Origin: Streptomyces sp. SAI-135
GTDB taxonomy: Bacteria; Actinomycetota; Actinomycetes; Streptomycetales; Streptomycetaceae
Reading direction: 5' to 3'
Assembly (NCBI RefSeq): GCF_029893805.1
Contig: NZ_JARXYP010000002.1
Span: 4,898,001-4,962,000, forward strand
Length of the DNA stretch: 64,000 nt
Part shown: positions 17,691 to 26,330 of the stretch, piece by piece
How positions within the stretch are numbered: position 1 is the stretch's first letter
Layout: every line of letters begins with the position of its first letter
The notes under the pieces: generated by a model
Database searches by the model: none
The model's input: only the letters and a program-made list of their open reading frames with translations
What the model was told of the DNA's origin: nothing
Made by a program: the position numbers and the translations under genes

Positions 17691-18310
17691 CAGTGCCAGA
17701 GCGATGGAAAGACGGTCTGGAGTCGAACACTCCGCCCGCGCCGTACCCGACCGACGGATCGGACTACCGCGGTGCGGTGCGATACCACTACCGCGTGGCA
17801 CTGAAGAAGTTCCTCAAGTTCTTCCCGGTGTTCGTTGTGCTGTGGGTCCAGCTGTACGTATTCCAGCTCGACTATCTGCTGCCGCTGGGCATCGTCGGCA
17901 TGCTCGGCGCCGTATGGACACTGATCCTCCTCGGCGGTCGCGTGATCGACGTGTCGAAGTGCCGACGGGTGTTGCGGACCTATCCGCTCGAATTCCGCAC
18001 CCCTGTCGAGAAGATCGGCATGGAGTCGACCCACACGCTCTACCTGCGCCTCGGAGATCAGAAGGGAACCCCCTTCACCCTCCGGGCGAAGGACGCGGCG
18101 TGGCGTGGCCGCTGGCCTGTCGGCATCACCGACGGCGTCTGGTTCGCCGGCGACGAACCCTTCGGCGGCGCGATGATCGTGCCGGGCGGCGGTGAACTCC
18201 TCTTCCTCCAGCCCCGGGACTGGAGGGCCCAGGAGGAGGACCGGACCAACGCCGGACCGGAGCGCAGGGAGAAGGCGAAGCGGGCGGGCATCCACCGCCC
18301 GCGCAGGTAG
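17687..18310 (+). CDS. Hypothetical membrane protein of the WXG operon
   Basis: A 207-residue protein with two adjacent transmembrane helices (about residues 45-85: KFFPVFVVLWVQLYVFQL, then LPLGIVGMLGAVWTLILLGG) flanked by a short N-terminal tail and a C-terminal soluble domain rich in Arg, Gly and Trp. It overlaps the previous gene by ATGA and ends the operon. A membrane partner or immunity role is possible but unproven. Confidence 0.7.
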   Translation: MTVPERWKDGLESNTPPAPYPTDGSDYRGAVRYHYRVALKKFLKFFPVFVVLWVQLYVFQLDYLLPLGIVGMLGAVWTLILLGGRVIDVSKCRRVLRTYPLEFRTPVEKIGMESTHTLYLRLGDQKGTPFTLRAKDAAWRGRWPVGITDGVWFAGDEPFGGAMIVPGGGELLFLQPRDWRAQEEDRTNAGPERREKAKRAGIHRPRR

Positions 18311-18346
18311 TCCACAGGCCCCTGACGGTTCGTTGAAGCGATCGTC

Positions 18347-18406
18347 TGGCACCGCATGGCACCGGTTGGCGCCGCATGGCACCCGATGGTGCCGCGCGGT
18401 GCCAAT
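18347..18406 (+). repeat. 10-bp phased TGGCACC array (distal operator cluster)
   Basis: Six units start exactly every 10 bp at 18347, 18357, 18367, 18377, 18387 and 18397. The units are TGGCACC, TGGCACC, TGGCGCC, TGGCACC, TGGTGCC and CGGTGCC, each followed by three variable bases. Orientation flips from GGCACC to GGTGCC across the array. Helical phasing upstream of an RHH gene suggests cooperative protein binding on one face of the DNA. Confidence 0.75.
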
Positions 18407-18452
18407 TTCGTTTCCGCAGGTGAGAGGGTGTCTGTGTCCCCTCCGTCTTGTC

Positions 18453-18503
18453 TGGCACTCCTATGGCTTGCGGTTGGTGCCAAAGTGGTGCCATGATGGC
18501 GAC
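18453..18503 (+). promoter_or_regulatory. 11-bp phased TGG(T/C) array abutting the RHH start codon
   Basis: Five units begin exactly every 11 bp at 18453, 18464, 18475, 18486 and 18497: TGGCACT, TGGCTTG, TGGTGCC, TGGTGCC, TGGCGAC. The array ends at the ATG (18504). There is no ribosome site, so transcription may be leaderless; TTGCGG (18468-18473) and CATGAT (18492-18497) are a weak possible promoter pair inside the array. Likely autoregulatory operator. Confidence 0.7.
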
Positions 18504-19016
18504 ATGGACCTCACCCCGTATGTCGACAACCTCCGCCGCGAACTAGCGGTGGCTGCCGAAGCCGGAGGCGACGAAGCCCGTGAGCTGGCCGAGCGGCTGA
18601 CCGCTCCCCTGGAGTCGGCGACCCGGCTGGTCATGCTCAACGTGCTCTCCGCCGCGATGGACGAGATCACCCGTGAACTCGCCCCCGGCTCGGTCGACGT
18701 GCGGCTGCGCGGACTCGACCCCGACTTCGTGGTGACGCTGCCCCCCGTCGAGGGCGGCGCCCCCGCGGCACCGACCGCACCCCTCGAACCGCCCAGGGCC
18801 CCGGCCGACGGCGACGAGGGCGGCACCGCGCGCATCAACCTGCGGCTGCCGGCCCACCTCAAGACGCGCGCCGAGGAGGCGGCGGCCCGCGACGGGCTGT
18901 CGGTCAACGCGTGGCTGGTGCGCGCGGTGTCCGCCGCGGTCGACGGCGGACCCCGGCCGCGTCCGCAGGGCAGGGCCCAGAACGTCGGACAGAGCTTCAC
19001 GGGCTGGGTGCGCTAG
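18504..19016 (+). CDS. Ribbon-helix-helix (HicB/Arc-like) DNA-binding protein
   Basis: A 170-residue protein. Residues 1-65 are helical (DLTPYVDNLRRELAVAAEAG), 66-108 form a Pro/Ala-rich linker, and 109-146 are a ribbon-helix-helix domain (ARINLRLPAHLKTRAEEAAA, then SVNAWLVRAVSAAV). RHH dimers bind tandem operators, which matches the phased arrays just upstream. No HicA-type toxin gene follows; instead a DUF4097 protein and an ABC exporter do, so it is probably a regulator of that operon and not a toxin-antitoxin component. Confidence 0.85.
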   Translation: MDLTPYVDNLRRELAVAAEAGGDEARELAERLTAPLESATRLVMLNVLSAAMDEITRELAPGSVDVRLRGLDPDFVVTLPPVEGGAPAAPTAPLEPPRAPADGDEGGTARINLRLPAHLKTRAEEAAARDGLSVNAWLVRAVSAAVDGGPRPRPQGRAQNVGQSFTGWVR

Positions 19017-19107
19017 CCGCGCCCGCCGCCCGCATCCCGGAGAAATCCAGCGCACACCACGTCCCACCAGCGGGGACGCCCCAAGGACTCAAGAGGACGG
19101 GACAGCC

Positions 19108-19950
19108 ATGCCTTCTTTCGACACCCCCGAACCGATCGCGGTCAACGCCCATGTGGCCGCAGGTTCCCTCCGGCTCGCCGCCGGGGACCGCCTCGACACC
19201 GTCGTCGAGGTACGGCCGCGCGACCCGGAGCGGGACAAGGACGTACGGGCCGCCGAGCAGACCGAGGTCACCTACGCGAGCGGCGTCCTGACCGTGAGGA
19301 CGAAGGAGCGGCGCATGCTCGGGCCCTCCGGCGTCGCCGACGTGACCGTCGAACTGCCCGCGGGGTCGCGGGTCGAGGTGACCGGCGCCTGGGCGCAGGT
19401 GCTCGCCGAGGGCAGGCTCGGCGCGGTCCGGGTGAAGACCTCGGTGGGTGACGTCCGCCTAGACACCACCGGGCCGGTCGAGCTCACCGCCTCCCACGGC
19501 TCGATCGTCGTCGACCGGATCGAGGGCAGGGCCGAGATCACCACCAGCTCCGGCAATCTGCGCGTGGGCACCGTCGAGGGCCCCGCCGTCCTGAAGAACT
19601 CGAACGGCAACACGCACGTCGGTGCCGTCTCCGGCGAGCTGCGCGTGAGCGGCGCCAACGGTGCCATCGACATCGCGTGTGCCGAGGCGTCGGTCACCGG
19701 AACCTCCACCAACGGCGTCCTCCGGGTGGCCGAAGTCGTCCGCGGGGACGTCCAGTTGGAGACCTCGAACGGCTCCATCGAGATCGGCGTCCGCGAGGGC
19801 ACCGCCGCCTGGCTCGACGTCAGCTCCCACCGCGGCCTGGTCCGCAACACGCTCACCGCGTCCGAGGCCCCGGAGGAGTCCGAGGACGCGGTCAAGGTCC
19901 GCGCCCGCACCAACTGGGGCAACATCGACGTCTTCCGTGCCAGGGCCTGA
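19108..19950 (+). CDS. DUF4097-family beta-strand repeat protein
   Basis: A 280-residue protein made of repeated short beta turns (VKTSVGDVRLDT, LTASHGSIVVDR, ITTSSGNLRVGT, LKNSNGNTHVGA, VSGANGAIDIAC, LETSNGSIEIGV), a right-handed beta-solenoid as in DUF4097 putative adhesins. No signal peptide or membrane anchor is present, so it is probably cytoplasmic. AGAGGACGGG precedes the ATG. It sits between the RHH regulator and the ABC exporter genes. Confidence 0.85.
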   Translation: MPSFDTPEPIAVNAHVAAGSLRLAAGDRLDTVVEVRPRDPERDKDVRAAEQTEVTYASGVLTVRTKERRMLGPSGVADVTVELPAGSRVEVTGAWAQVLAEGRLGAVRVKTSVGDVRLDTTGPVELTASHGSIVVDRIEGRAEITTSSGNLRVGTVEGPAVLKNSNGNTHVGAVSGELRVSGANGAIDIACAEASVTGTSTNGVLRVAEVVRGDVQLETSNGSIEIGVREGTAAWLDVSSHRGLVRNTLTASEAPEESEDAVKVRARTNWGNIDVFRARA

Positions 19951-20008
19951 GCAGCGCGCTCTCCCTCAGTCCGGTTCCCACCCACTTCACCCGCGAACGG
20001 GATTGCTC

Positions 20009-20998
20009 ATGCCTTCTTCTGTCATGTCCACGTCTACACAGCACGTGAGCGGTTCCCCGGTGGCCGTCTCCACCGACGGCCTGCGCAAGTCGTACGGCGA
20101 CAAGGTCGTCCTCGACGGCATCGACCTGCGCATCCCCACCGGCTCGGTCTTCGCGCTGCTCGGGCCGAACGGGGCCGGCAAGACCACCGCCGTGAAGATC
20201 CTCTCCACGCTCGTGTCCGCAGACGGCGGGCAGGCCCAGGTGGGCGGGCACGACCTGGCCGCCGATCCGCAGGGTGTGCGTGCCTCGATCGGTGTCACCG
20301 GGCAGTTCTCGGCGGTGGACGGGCTGATCACCGGGGAGGAGAACATGCTGCTCATGGCGGACCTGCACCACCTCTCCAAGGCGGAGGGCCGCAGGGTCAC
20401 CGCGGAGCTGCTGGAGCGCTTCGACCTGACCGGGGCGGCGAAGAAGCCCGCCTCCACCTACTCCGGCGGCATGAAGCGCCGCCTCGACATCGCCATGACG
20501 CTGGTCGGCGACCCGCGGATCATCTTCCTCGACGAGCCCACCACCGGCCTCGACCCCCGCTCCCGGCACACCATGTGGCAGATCATCAGGGAGCTGGTCG
20601 CCGACGGTGTCACGGTCTTCCTCACCACCCAGTACCTGGAGGAGGCCGACCAGCTCGCGGATCGCATCGCCGTCCTGCACGACGGACGGATCGCCGCCGA
20701 GGGCAGCGCCGAGGAGCTCAAGCGGCTCGTCCCCGGCGGACACGTCCGGCTGCGCTTCACCGACCCGGCCGCCTACCGCGGTGCCGCCTCCGCCCTGCGT
20801 GAGGCCGCACGGGACGACGAGACGTTCACCCTCCAGATCCCCAGCGACGGCAGCCAGCGCGAGCTGCGCTCGATCCTCGACTGGCTGGACGCCGCCGGCG
20901 TCGAGGCCGACGAGCTGACCGTGCACACACCCGACCTCGACGACGTGTTCTTCGCCCTGACCGGCGGCACCGACCAGACCAAGGAGACCGTCCGATGA
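20009..20998 (+). CDS. ABC transporter ATP-binding protein, DrrA type
   Basis: A 329-residue ABC ATPase with Walker A LLGPNGAGKTTAV, signature YSGGMKRRLDIA and Walker B RIIFLDEPTTGLDP, plus the C-terminal extension of daunorubicin-resistance (DrrA) ATPases. The start could be ATG 20009 or 20024. It overlaps the permease gene by ATGA. It would power export of a hydrophobic small molecule; the substrate is unknown. Confidence 0.95.
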   Translation: MPSSVMSTSTQHVSGSPVAVSTDGLRKSYGDKVVLDGIDLRIPTGSVFALLGPNGAGKTTAVKILSTLVSADGGQAQVGGHDLAADPQGVRASIGVTGQFSAVDGLITGEENMLLMADLHHLSKAEGRRVTAELLERFDLTGAAKKPASTYSGGMKRRLDIAMTLVGDPRIIFLDEPTTGLDPRSRHTMWQIIRELVADGVTVFLTTQYLEEADQLADRIAVLHDGRIAAEGSAEELKRLVPGGHVRLRFTDPAAYRGAASALREAARDDETFTLQIPSDGSQRELRSILDWLDAAGVEADELTVHTPDLDDVFFALTGGTDQTKETVR

Positions 20999-21786
20999 GC
21001 ACCCTCTCCCTCGCCGTGCGCGACTCGTCCACGATGCTGCGCCGCAACCTCCTGCACGCCCGGCGCTATCCCTCGCTCACCCTGAACCTGCTGCTCACGC
21101 CGGTCATGCTGTTGCTGCTCTTCGTCTACATCTTCGGCGACACCATGAGCGCGGGTCTCGGGGACGGCGGTGGCGGCCGCTCCGAGTACCTCGCCTACCT
21201 CGTCCCGGGCATCCTGATGCTGACCATCGGCGGCACCACGATCGGCACGGCGGTGTCCGTCTCCATGGACATGACTGAGGGCATCATCGCCCGCTTCCGG
21301 ACGATGGCGATCCACCGCGGTTCGGTGCTCGTCGGGCACGTCGTCGGCAGCGTGCTCCAGTGCGTGGCGAGCGTGGTCCTCGTCGGGGCCGTCGCCGTGG
21401 CGATCGGGTTCCGCTCCACCGGCGCCGGCGCTCTGGAATGGGTCCTGGCGCTCGGGCTGCTGTCCCTCGTCGCGCTGGCCCTCACCTGGATCGCGGTCGG
21501 CATGGGCCTGTCCAGCCCGAACCCGGAGGCGGCCAGCAACAACGCCATGCCGCTGATGATCCTGCCCCTGCTCTCCAGCGCCTTCGTGCCGGTGGACGCC
21601 ATGCCGGGCTGGTTCCAGCCGGTCGCCGAGTACCAGCCCTTCACCCCGGCCATCGAGACCCTGCGCGGACTGCTCCTCGGCACCGAGATCGGCAACAACG
21701 GCTGGATCGCCGTCGCCTGGTGCCTCGGGCTCGCGGTGCTCGGTTACCTCTGGTCCAGGTCGCTGTTCGACCGCGAGCCGAAGTAG
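20995..21786 (+). CDS. ABC-2 type transporter permease, DrrB type
   Basis: A 263-residue membrane protein with about six helices. It has the ABC-2 opening (DSSTMLRRNLLHARRYPSLT), GGTTIGTAVSVSMDMTEGII and the DrrB-like motif NPEAASNNAMPLMILPLLSS. It forms the membrane part of the exporter with the overlapping ATPase gene and is the last gene of the RHH-DUF4097-ABC operon. Confidence 0.93.
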   Translation: MSTLSLAVRDSSTMLRRNLLHARRYPSLTLNLLLTPVMLLLLFVYIFGDTMSAGLGDGGGGRSEYLAYLVPGILMLTIGGTTIGTAVSVSMDMTEGIIARFRTMAIHRGSVLVGHVVGSVLQCVASVVLVGAVAVAIGFRSTGAGALEWVLALGLLSLVALALTWIAVGMGLSSPNPEAASNNAMPLMILPLLSSAFVPVDAMPGWFQPVAEYQPFTPAIETLRGLLLGTEIGNNGWIAVAWCLGLAVLGYLWSRSLFDREPK

Positions 21787-21794
21787 CGGCCGGC

Positions 21795-22082
21795 TCACGC
21801 CGCCAGGAGCCTGCGCTTCTGCTCCTCGAACTCGGCCTCGGTGAGCACCCCCTGGGCCTTCAGCTCGCCGAGCTGCTTGAGCTGCTCGATCTTGCTGGTC
21901 ATGTCGGGTGCGGGCGGAGCCGTGGGCGGTTCGGCGTAGGAGGCCGACGGGGGCGGGGGCGCCTGGTATTCCTGCTGGGCCGCCCACCGCCCCTGCTGCC
22001 TGCGGGTCACACGGTTCGATACGGCGGTCGCCGTTCCGGCTACGACTGCGGTGCGCGCGACCCCGCGGAGGAGACCTGGCAT
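21795..22082 (-). CDS. SHOCT-domain small protein
   Basis: A 95-residue protein. A basic N-terminus with a short Ala/Val-rich segment (MPGLLRGVARTAVVAGTATA) and a Pro-rich linker precede a C-terminal SHOCT motif (IEQLKQLGELKAQGVLTEAE, then FEEQKRRLLA). SHOCT is a short two-helix module of oligomerising or membrane-associated proteins. AGAGGGAA precedes ATG 22082. It follows the DUF6325 gene on the same strand with a 19-base gap, a pairing common in Streptomyces. Confidence 0.88.
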   Translation of the reverse strand: MPGLLRGVARTAVVAGTATAVSNRVTRRQQGRWAAQQEYQAPPPPSASYAEPPTAPPAPDMTSKIEQLKQLGELKAQGVLTEAEFEEQKRRLLAA

Positions 22083-22101
22083 GACTGTTCCCTCTCTGCG
22101 T

Positions 22102-22545
22102 TCAGTGAGCGGCCTCGGCCGCGTCGAGGGCGGCGACGACCGCGGGCACCGGGATCCGCCCGGAGGCGACCATCCGGGCCCCGCCCCGGCGCAGGGCGGC
22201 GGCGAAGGGCGCGGCCCACCGGTTCTCGTAGAGCAGGATGCCGGCCGAGCAGCCGGGCTCCAGCGCCTTGGCGGCCTCATCGATGTCGTCCTGGCCGAGG
22301 AGCCCCGACGAGGCTCCCTCGAAGACGGCGAGGTCGAGTTCGCCGTCACCGGTGAAGTCGGCGATCTCCATGCCGGTCACCGAACCGTCCTCGTCCTTCC
22401 TGACGAACATCAGGTCCAGGATCCGGATGAGTCCGCGGTCCACGAGATCGACGAGGATGGGGAAGCCCTCGCCCGTCATCCGGTTGCCGGGGAACTCGAC
22501 GACCAGGTAGTCGATCGGACCCACGTCTTCGAATTCGTCGCTCAC
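22102..22545 (-). CDS. DUF6325-family protein
   Basis: A 147-residue cytoplasmic protein, VSDEFEDVGPIDYLVVEFPG, with the MTGEGFPILVDLVDRGLIRI and LYENRWAAPFAAALRRGGAR stretches of DUF6325 (formerly grouped with DUF1269). GTG 22545 has AGAGGTGA upstream. Function unknown; it is usually encoded beside a SHOCT gene, as here. Confidence 0.85.
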   Translation of the reverse strand: MSDEFEDVGPIDYLVVEFPGNRMTGEGFPILVDLVDRGLIRILDLMFVRKDEDGSVTGMEIADFTGDGELDLAVFEGASSGLLGQDDIDEAAKALEPGCSAGILLYENRWAAPFAAALRRGGARMVASGRIPVPAVVAALDAAEAAH

Positions 22546-22739
22546 GGCGTCACCTCTGGGTGCTCGTGGCTGTCGTCCCCCTGGTGGCTGTACGCCCCGC
22601 GGCTCCCCTGACGACTCGCCCCCCGGAGCTCCCGAACCCATTGCATCACCGGAGTGAGGCCCTCGCACCTCGGTGCGCCGTTCACCCGCCCGGTTCTCCC
22701 GGGTCGCGCGCTCCGCGACGGGCAACTGTGCTGGTCACC

Positions 22740-24083
22740 ATGAGCTCTGGCGGTGACGAACAGCTCTCGGTCGACGAGCGCGGTGAACTGGCCGAACTGC
22801 GGCAGCGGGTCCACGCCCTGGAGAGCGCGGGGCCGCCCCGCGCCGCGCGGCACCACCCATTGCGCTCGCTCGGCTCGGTCCTGCTGATCCTCCTCGCCGC
22901 ACTGCTGGCGATGCTGTCGGTCGTCGCGGTGTGGGCGAACAGCATCGTGCAGGACACGGACCGCTACGTCGACACCGTCGGCCCGCTGGCGAGCGACCCG
23001 GATGTGCAGAAGGCGGCCACCAACCGGATCACCGCCGCCGTACTGGCCCAGGTCGACGTGGACGCGCTGGTCCAGCAGCTCACGGACGCGGCCTCGGCGA
23101 AGGGCGTGCCACCCCAGGCGGCCAAGCTGATCGGCAACCTGGACGGCCCCATCGAGAGCGGACTGAAGCAGCTGGTCAGCGGCACGGTGGAGAGGGTCGT
23201 CACCAGCAGCGCCTTCGAGAAGGTCTGGGTGAACGGCAACCGCAGGGCGCACTCGGCGCTGGACAAGGCCCTGACCGGCCAGGCCGACGGCACGGTCAAG
23301 GTGGAGAACAACCAGGTCGTCGTGGACCTCGGCCCGATTGTCGCCCAGGTCAAGGACCAGCTCGTCGCCGCGGGCTTCGCGCCGGCCGCGAAGATCCCGG
23401 ACGTCCACACGAACTTCGTGGTGTTCGCGTCGGAGGACGTCGGCAAGATCAGATCGTATGTGCGGGTGCTGGAGATCCTCGGCGGCTGGCTGCCCCTCAT
23501 CGCGCTGCTGGTCGCGGCCGCGGGTGTCTACGTGGCCTTCAACCGCCGGCACGCGCTGATCGGGGCCGCCCTGGCGGTGTTCGCCGCGATGCTGGTCCTG
23601 GGCATCGGTCTCACCGTATTCCGCGACGTCTACCTCAACCATCTGCCGTCCGGCGTCTCCGAGGCCGCCGCCGGATCCGTGTACGACGCCCTGGTCAGGT
23701 TCCTGCGGGCCGGGATCCGTGCCCTCGCCGCGGTCGCCCTGTTCACCGCCGCCGGAGCCTTCCTCGCCGGCCCGTCCCGGATCGCCGTCGTGACGCGCAC
23801 GGGCTGTCGCAGGAGCATCGGCGCGCTGCGCGACGTGACGACCTCGGCGGGCCTTCGGCTCGGGCCGGTCGGGCGGTTCGTCCACCGCTTCAAGCGCTGG
23901 ATCGGGGTGCTCATCCTGGTGGTCGCGGCGATCGTCCTGTTCACCTGGACCTACCCCACCACCGCGGTCGTGGTGTGGACGGCCGTGATCACCCTGGTGG
24001 CCTTCGCGATCCGCGAGTTCCTCGACCACGACGCGCCCGCCCCGTCCTCCGGCGCGGACGCCGGGGCCGCAGCCGCGCACTGA
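22740..24083 (+). CDS. Integral membrane protein of unknown function
   Basis: About 447 residues. An N-terminal acidic coiled stretch (DERGELAELRQRVHALES) leads to a membrane helix (LGSVLLILLAALLAMLSVVA). An extracellular domain of about 170 residues (VQDTDRYVDTVGPLASDPDV and onward) follows, then a helix pair near 250-310 and further helices to the C-terminus. The long upstream frame is discounted; ATG 22740 gives a sensible N-terminus. No catalytic motif is recognised. Confidence 0.8.
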   Translation: MSSGGDEQLSVDERGELAELRQRVHALESAGPPRAARHHPLRSLGSVLLILLAALLAMLSVVAVWANSIVQDTDRYVDTVGPLASDPDVQKAATNRITAAVLAQVDVDALVQQLTDAASAKGVPPQAAKLIGNLDGPIESGLKQLVSGTVERVVTSSAFEKVWVNGNRRAHSALDKALTGQADGTVKVENNQVVVDLGPIVAQVKDQLVAAGFAPAAKIPDVHTNFVVFASEDVGKIRSYVRVLEILGGWLPLIALLVAAAGVYVAFNRRHALIGAALAVFAAMLVLGIGLTVFRDVYLNHLPSGVSEAAAGSVYDALVRFLRAGIRALAAVALFTAAGAFLAGPSRIAVVTRTGCRRSIGALRDVTTSAGLRLGPVGRFVHRFKRWIGVLILVVAAIVLFTWTYPTTAVVVWTAVITLVAFAIREFLDHDAPAPSSGADAGAAAAH

Positions 24084-24321
24084 CTCGGCTCGCCGGGTGT
24101 CTCCCGCGGGGCTACGTTGAATGCGGAAGCCCGTGAGCCGGCCGTCCCGCAGGCGCAGAACCGCGGCCACGGCGAGGACGGAGCGCGCTCCGAGATCACC
24201 GTCCGCCCGCACGGGCCGCGGCACCGGCCGCGACCCGCAGGCAACTCGGAGCGGGCATTCCCCGGCTGACGGCCCGTCTCCCCGTGTGCGCGGAGGCGGC
24301 CACCCCCCGGGAGTCGCTGCC

Positions 24322-25740
24322 ATGACCGAGAACCATCTGGACGGCCGCGAGCTGCGGCACCGCACCCCGCGGGAGCGGGCCGCGCTGGGCAAGGCCGCGC
24401 GGGCCGCCGTCCCGCGCTCCAGCCACGCCGAGTTCACGCCCGGACCGAAACGGCCGGACCCCCTGGAGATCATCGAGAAGCAGTCGGCGGCACGGCTGCC
24501 CGAGCTCGTACCGGTCCGCTACGGGAGGATGTCCGAGTCCCCCTTCCGCTTCTACCGGGGAGCGGCCGCCATCATGGCGTCGGATCTCGCGGAGACGCCG
24601 AGGACGGGATTCAGGACCCAGCTGTGCGGCGACGCCCACATGTTGAACTTCCGGCTGCTGGCCTCACCCGAGCGCCGCCTCATGTTCGACATCAACGACT
24701 TCGACGAGACGCTCCCCGGCCCCTGGGAGTGGGACGTCAAACGCCTGGCCGCCAGCCTCGTCATCGCCGGCCGCGCGAACGGCTTCAGCACCAAGGAGCG
24801 GGCCGCGATCGTACGGGCCACCGTGCGCTCCTACCGGGAGAACATGCGCGCCTTCGCCGGATTCGGCAACCTGGCCGTCTGGTACGCCCAGTTCGACGAG
24901 AAGTGGGTCGAGGAGCGGTTCGGTGCGGACCTCTCCGCGCGTGGCCGCGACCGCTGGACACGGGCCCTGGCCAAGGCGCGCTCCCACGACACCCTCCAGG
25001 TCTTCGGCAAACTCACCGTCGTCATCGACGGCAAGCGCCGCATCGCGCCCGACCCGCCTCTCGTCACCCGCCTCGAGGAACTGCTCCCGGACGACCGGCG
25101 CGGCCAGATCGAGCAGCAGATCAGCCGGCTGATCGAGCGCTACGGCAAGACCCTGCAGTCGGACCGGCGGTTCCTGCTGGAGCAGTACCGGGTGGCCGAC
25201 ATGGCGCGCAAGGTCGTCGGGGTCGGCAGCGTCGGCACCCGCTGCTGGATCGTGCTCCTGCTCGGGCGGGACGACGAGGACCCCCTGTTCCTCCAGGCCA
25301 AGGAGGCCGACGAGTCGGTGCTGGCGCCGCACGTCGGGGCCACCGCGTACCCGACCCAGGGCGAGCGGGTCGTGTCCGGGCAGCGGCTGATGCAGGCCAC
25401 CAGCGACATCTTCCTGGGCTGGGAGCGGGTCGAGGGGCTCGACGGCCGGCGCCGGGACTTCTACGTACGGCAGTTGCGGGACTGGAAGTGGGTCGCCGTG
25501 GCCGAGGACATGGTGCCCCGGGGCATGCGCACCTTCGGCGCCCTGTGCGGGGTGACGCTGGCCCGCGCCCACGCGAGGTCGGGCGACCGCATCGCCATCG
25601 CCGCGTACCTGGGCGGCGGCGACTCCTTCGACCGGGCGCTGGTGACGTTCGCGGAGCGCTACGCCGACCAGAACGAACGCGACCACCAGGCACTGGTCGA
25701 CGCCGTCGCCGCCGGACGGCTGCGGGCGCAGGCCGGGTGA
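24322..25740 (+). CDS. DUF2252-family protein
   Basis: A 472-residue protein of the DUF2252 family, related to kinase-like folds. Characteristic pieces are FRFYRGAAAIMASDLAETPR, TQLCGDAHMLNF, FDINDFDETLPGPWEWDVKR and FLQAKEAD. GDAHxxNF and DxNDFD resemble the catalytic and metal loops of aminoglycoside-phosphotransferase-like enzymes. GGGAG lies before ATG 24322. Substrate unknown. Confidence 0.9.
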   Translation: MTENHLDGRELRHRTPRERAALGKAARAAVPRSSHAEFTPGPKRPDPLEIIEKQSAARLPELVPVRYGRMSESPFRFYRGAAAIMASDLAETPRTGFRTQLCGDAHMLNFRLLASPERRLMFDINDFDETLPGPWEWDVKRLAASLVIAGRANGFSTKERAAIVRATVRSYRENMRAFAGFGNLAVWYAQFDEKWVEERFGADLSARGRDRWTRALAKARSHDTLQVFGKLTVVIDGKRRIAPDPPLVTRLEELLPDDRRGQIEQQISRLIERYGKTLQSDRRFLLEQYRVADMARKVVGVGSVGTRCWIVLLLGRDDEDPLFLQAKEADESVLAPHVGATAYPTQGERVVSGQRLMQATSDIFLGWERVEGLDGRRRDFYVRQLRDWKWVAVAEDMVPRGMRTFGALCGVTLARAHARSGDRIAIAAYLGGGDSFDRALVTFAERYADQNERDHQALVDAVAAGRLRAQAG

Positions 25741-25756
25741 GAGAGCACCTCCGGGT

Positions 25757-26119
25757 TCAGCGAACTCCTTCCTCGTCGCCCCCGCCGGGCAGCAGCGACA
25801 CCCCGAGGACCTCGCCGATACCCCGGGCGGCGGTCACCACGCGGGCGCTGCCGACCACGGGGGCGATGGCCACGAGCGTGCCCTGGATCTTCTCCAGCGG
25901 TACGCCGATCTCGTCCGCGGCGCCGAGGTTGAGCAGGTAGGAGGCCGGGGAGGCCCCCGTGGCCACCAGCGCCGCGATCCGGGTCAGCAGGTACGTCTCG
26001 GGGTCCAGCCGGGATCGTTCGAACGCGTTGAGCGTCATCTCGACCAGTGCGTCGAACACGGGGCTGTCCGTCGCGCCGGGGGCCCCGGCGCCGTCTGTCC
26101 TGATCGTCTTCTCACCCAT
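25757..26119 (-). CDS. Carboxymuconolactone decarboxylase-like small protein
   Basis: A 120-residue helical protein; TLNAFERSRLDPETYLLTRI, the GASPASYLLNLGAADEIGVP segment and GTLVAIAPVVGSARVVTAA follow the CMD/AhpD fold. The CxxC of peroxidase-active AhpD proteins is absent, so it may be a non-redox member. GGAGAGAGG precedes the ATG. Convergent with the DUF2252 gene. Confidence 0.75.
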   Translation of the reverse strand: MGEKTIRTDGAGAPGATDSPVFDALVEMTLNAFERSRLDPETYLLTRIAALVATGASPASYLLNLGAADEIGVPLEKIQGTLVAIAPVVGSARVVTAARGIGEVLGVSLLPGGGDEEGVR

Positions 26120-26330
26120 GACGAGTCCTCTCTCCAGATCCTGACCGGCCGCCCTTCCCCAGGGTTTCCGTGCCGGGGCGGGCGCCTACCGTCCTCTACG
26201 GGTATTTTCGTCCCGATATGGGACAGCTGGCCGTGCGAACCCGGGAGGACTCATCACCGGAACGACGTCGGAGAGCGAGCCGGAGGCCGCGGCGCGGAGG
26301 CAGCCTCCGGAAGCCGACCTGCTGCGCACC

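Noticed and set aside
18453..18471. Sigma-54-like TGGCAC...TTGC element
   Set aside because: The spacing between TGGCAC and TTGC is 9 bases instead of 5, Streptomyces is not known to have sigma-54, and the pattern is explained by the 11-bp repeat array.
18347..18503. CRISPR array
   Set aside because: Units are only 7 bp with 3-4 bp between them; no long repeats, spacers or cas genes.
18504..19950. HicAB toxin-antitoxin system
   Set aside because: The RHH protein resembles HicB-type antitoxins, but no HicA-like small dsRNA-binding-fold toxin is encoded next to it; the neighbours are a DUF4097 protein and an ABC exporter.
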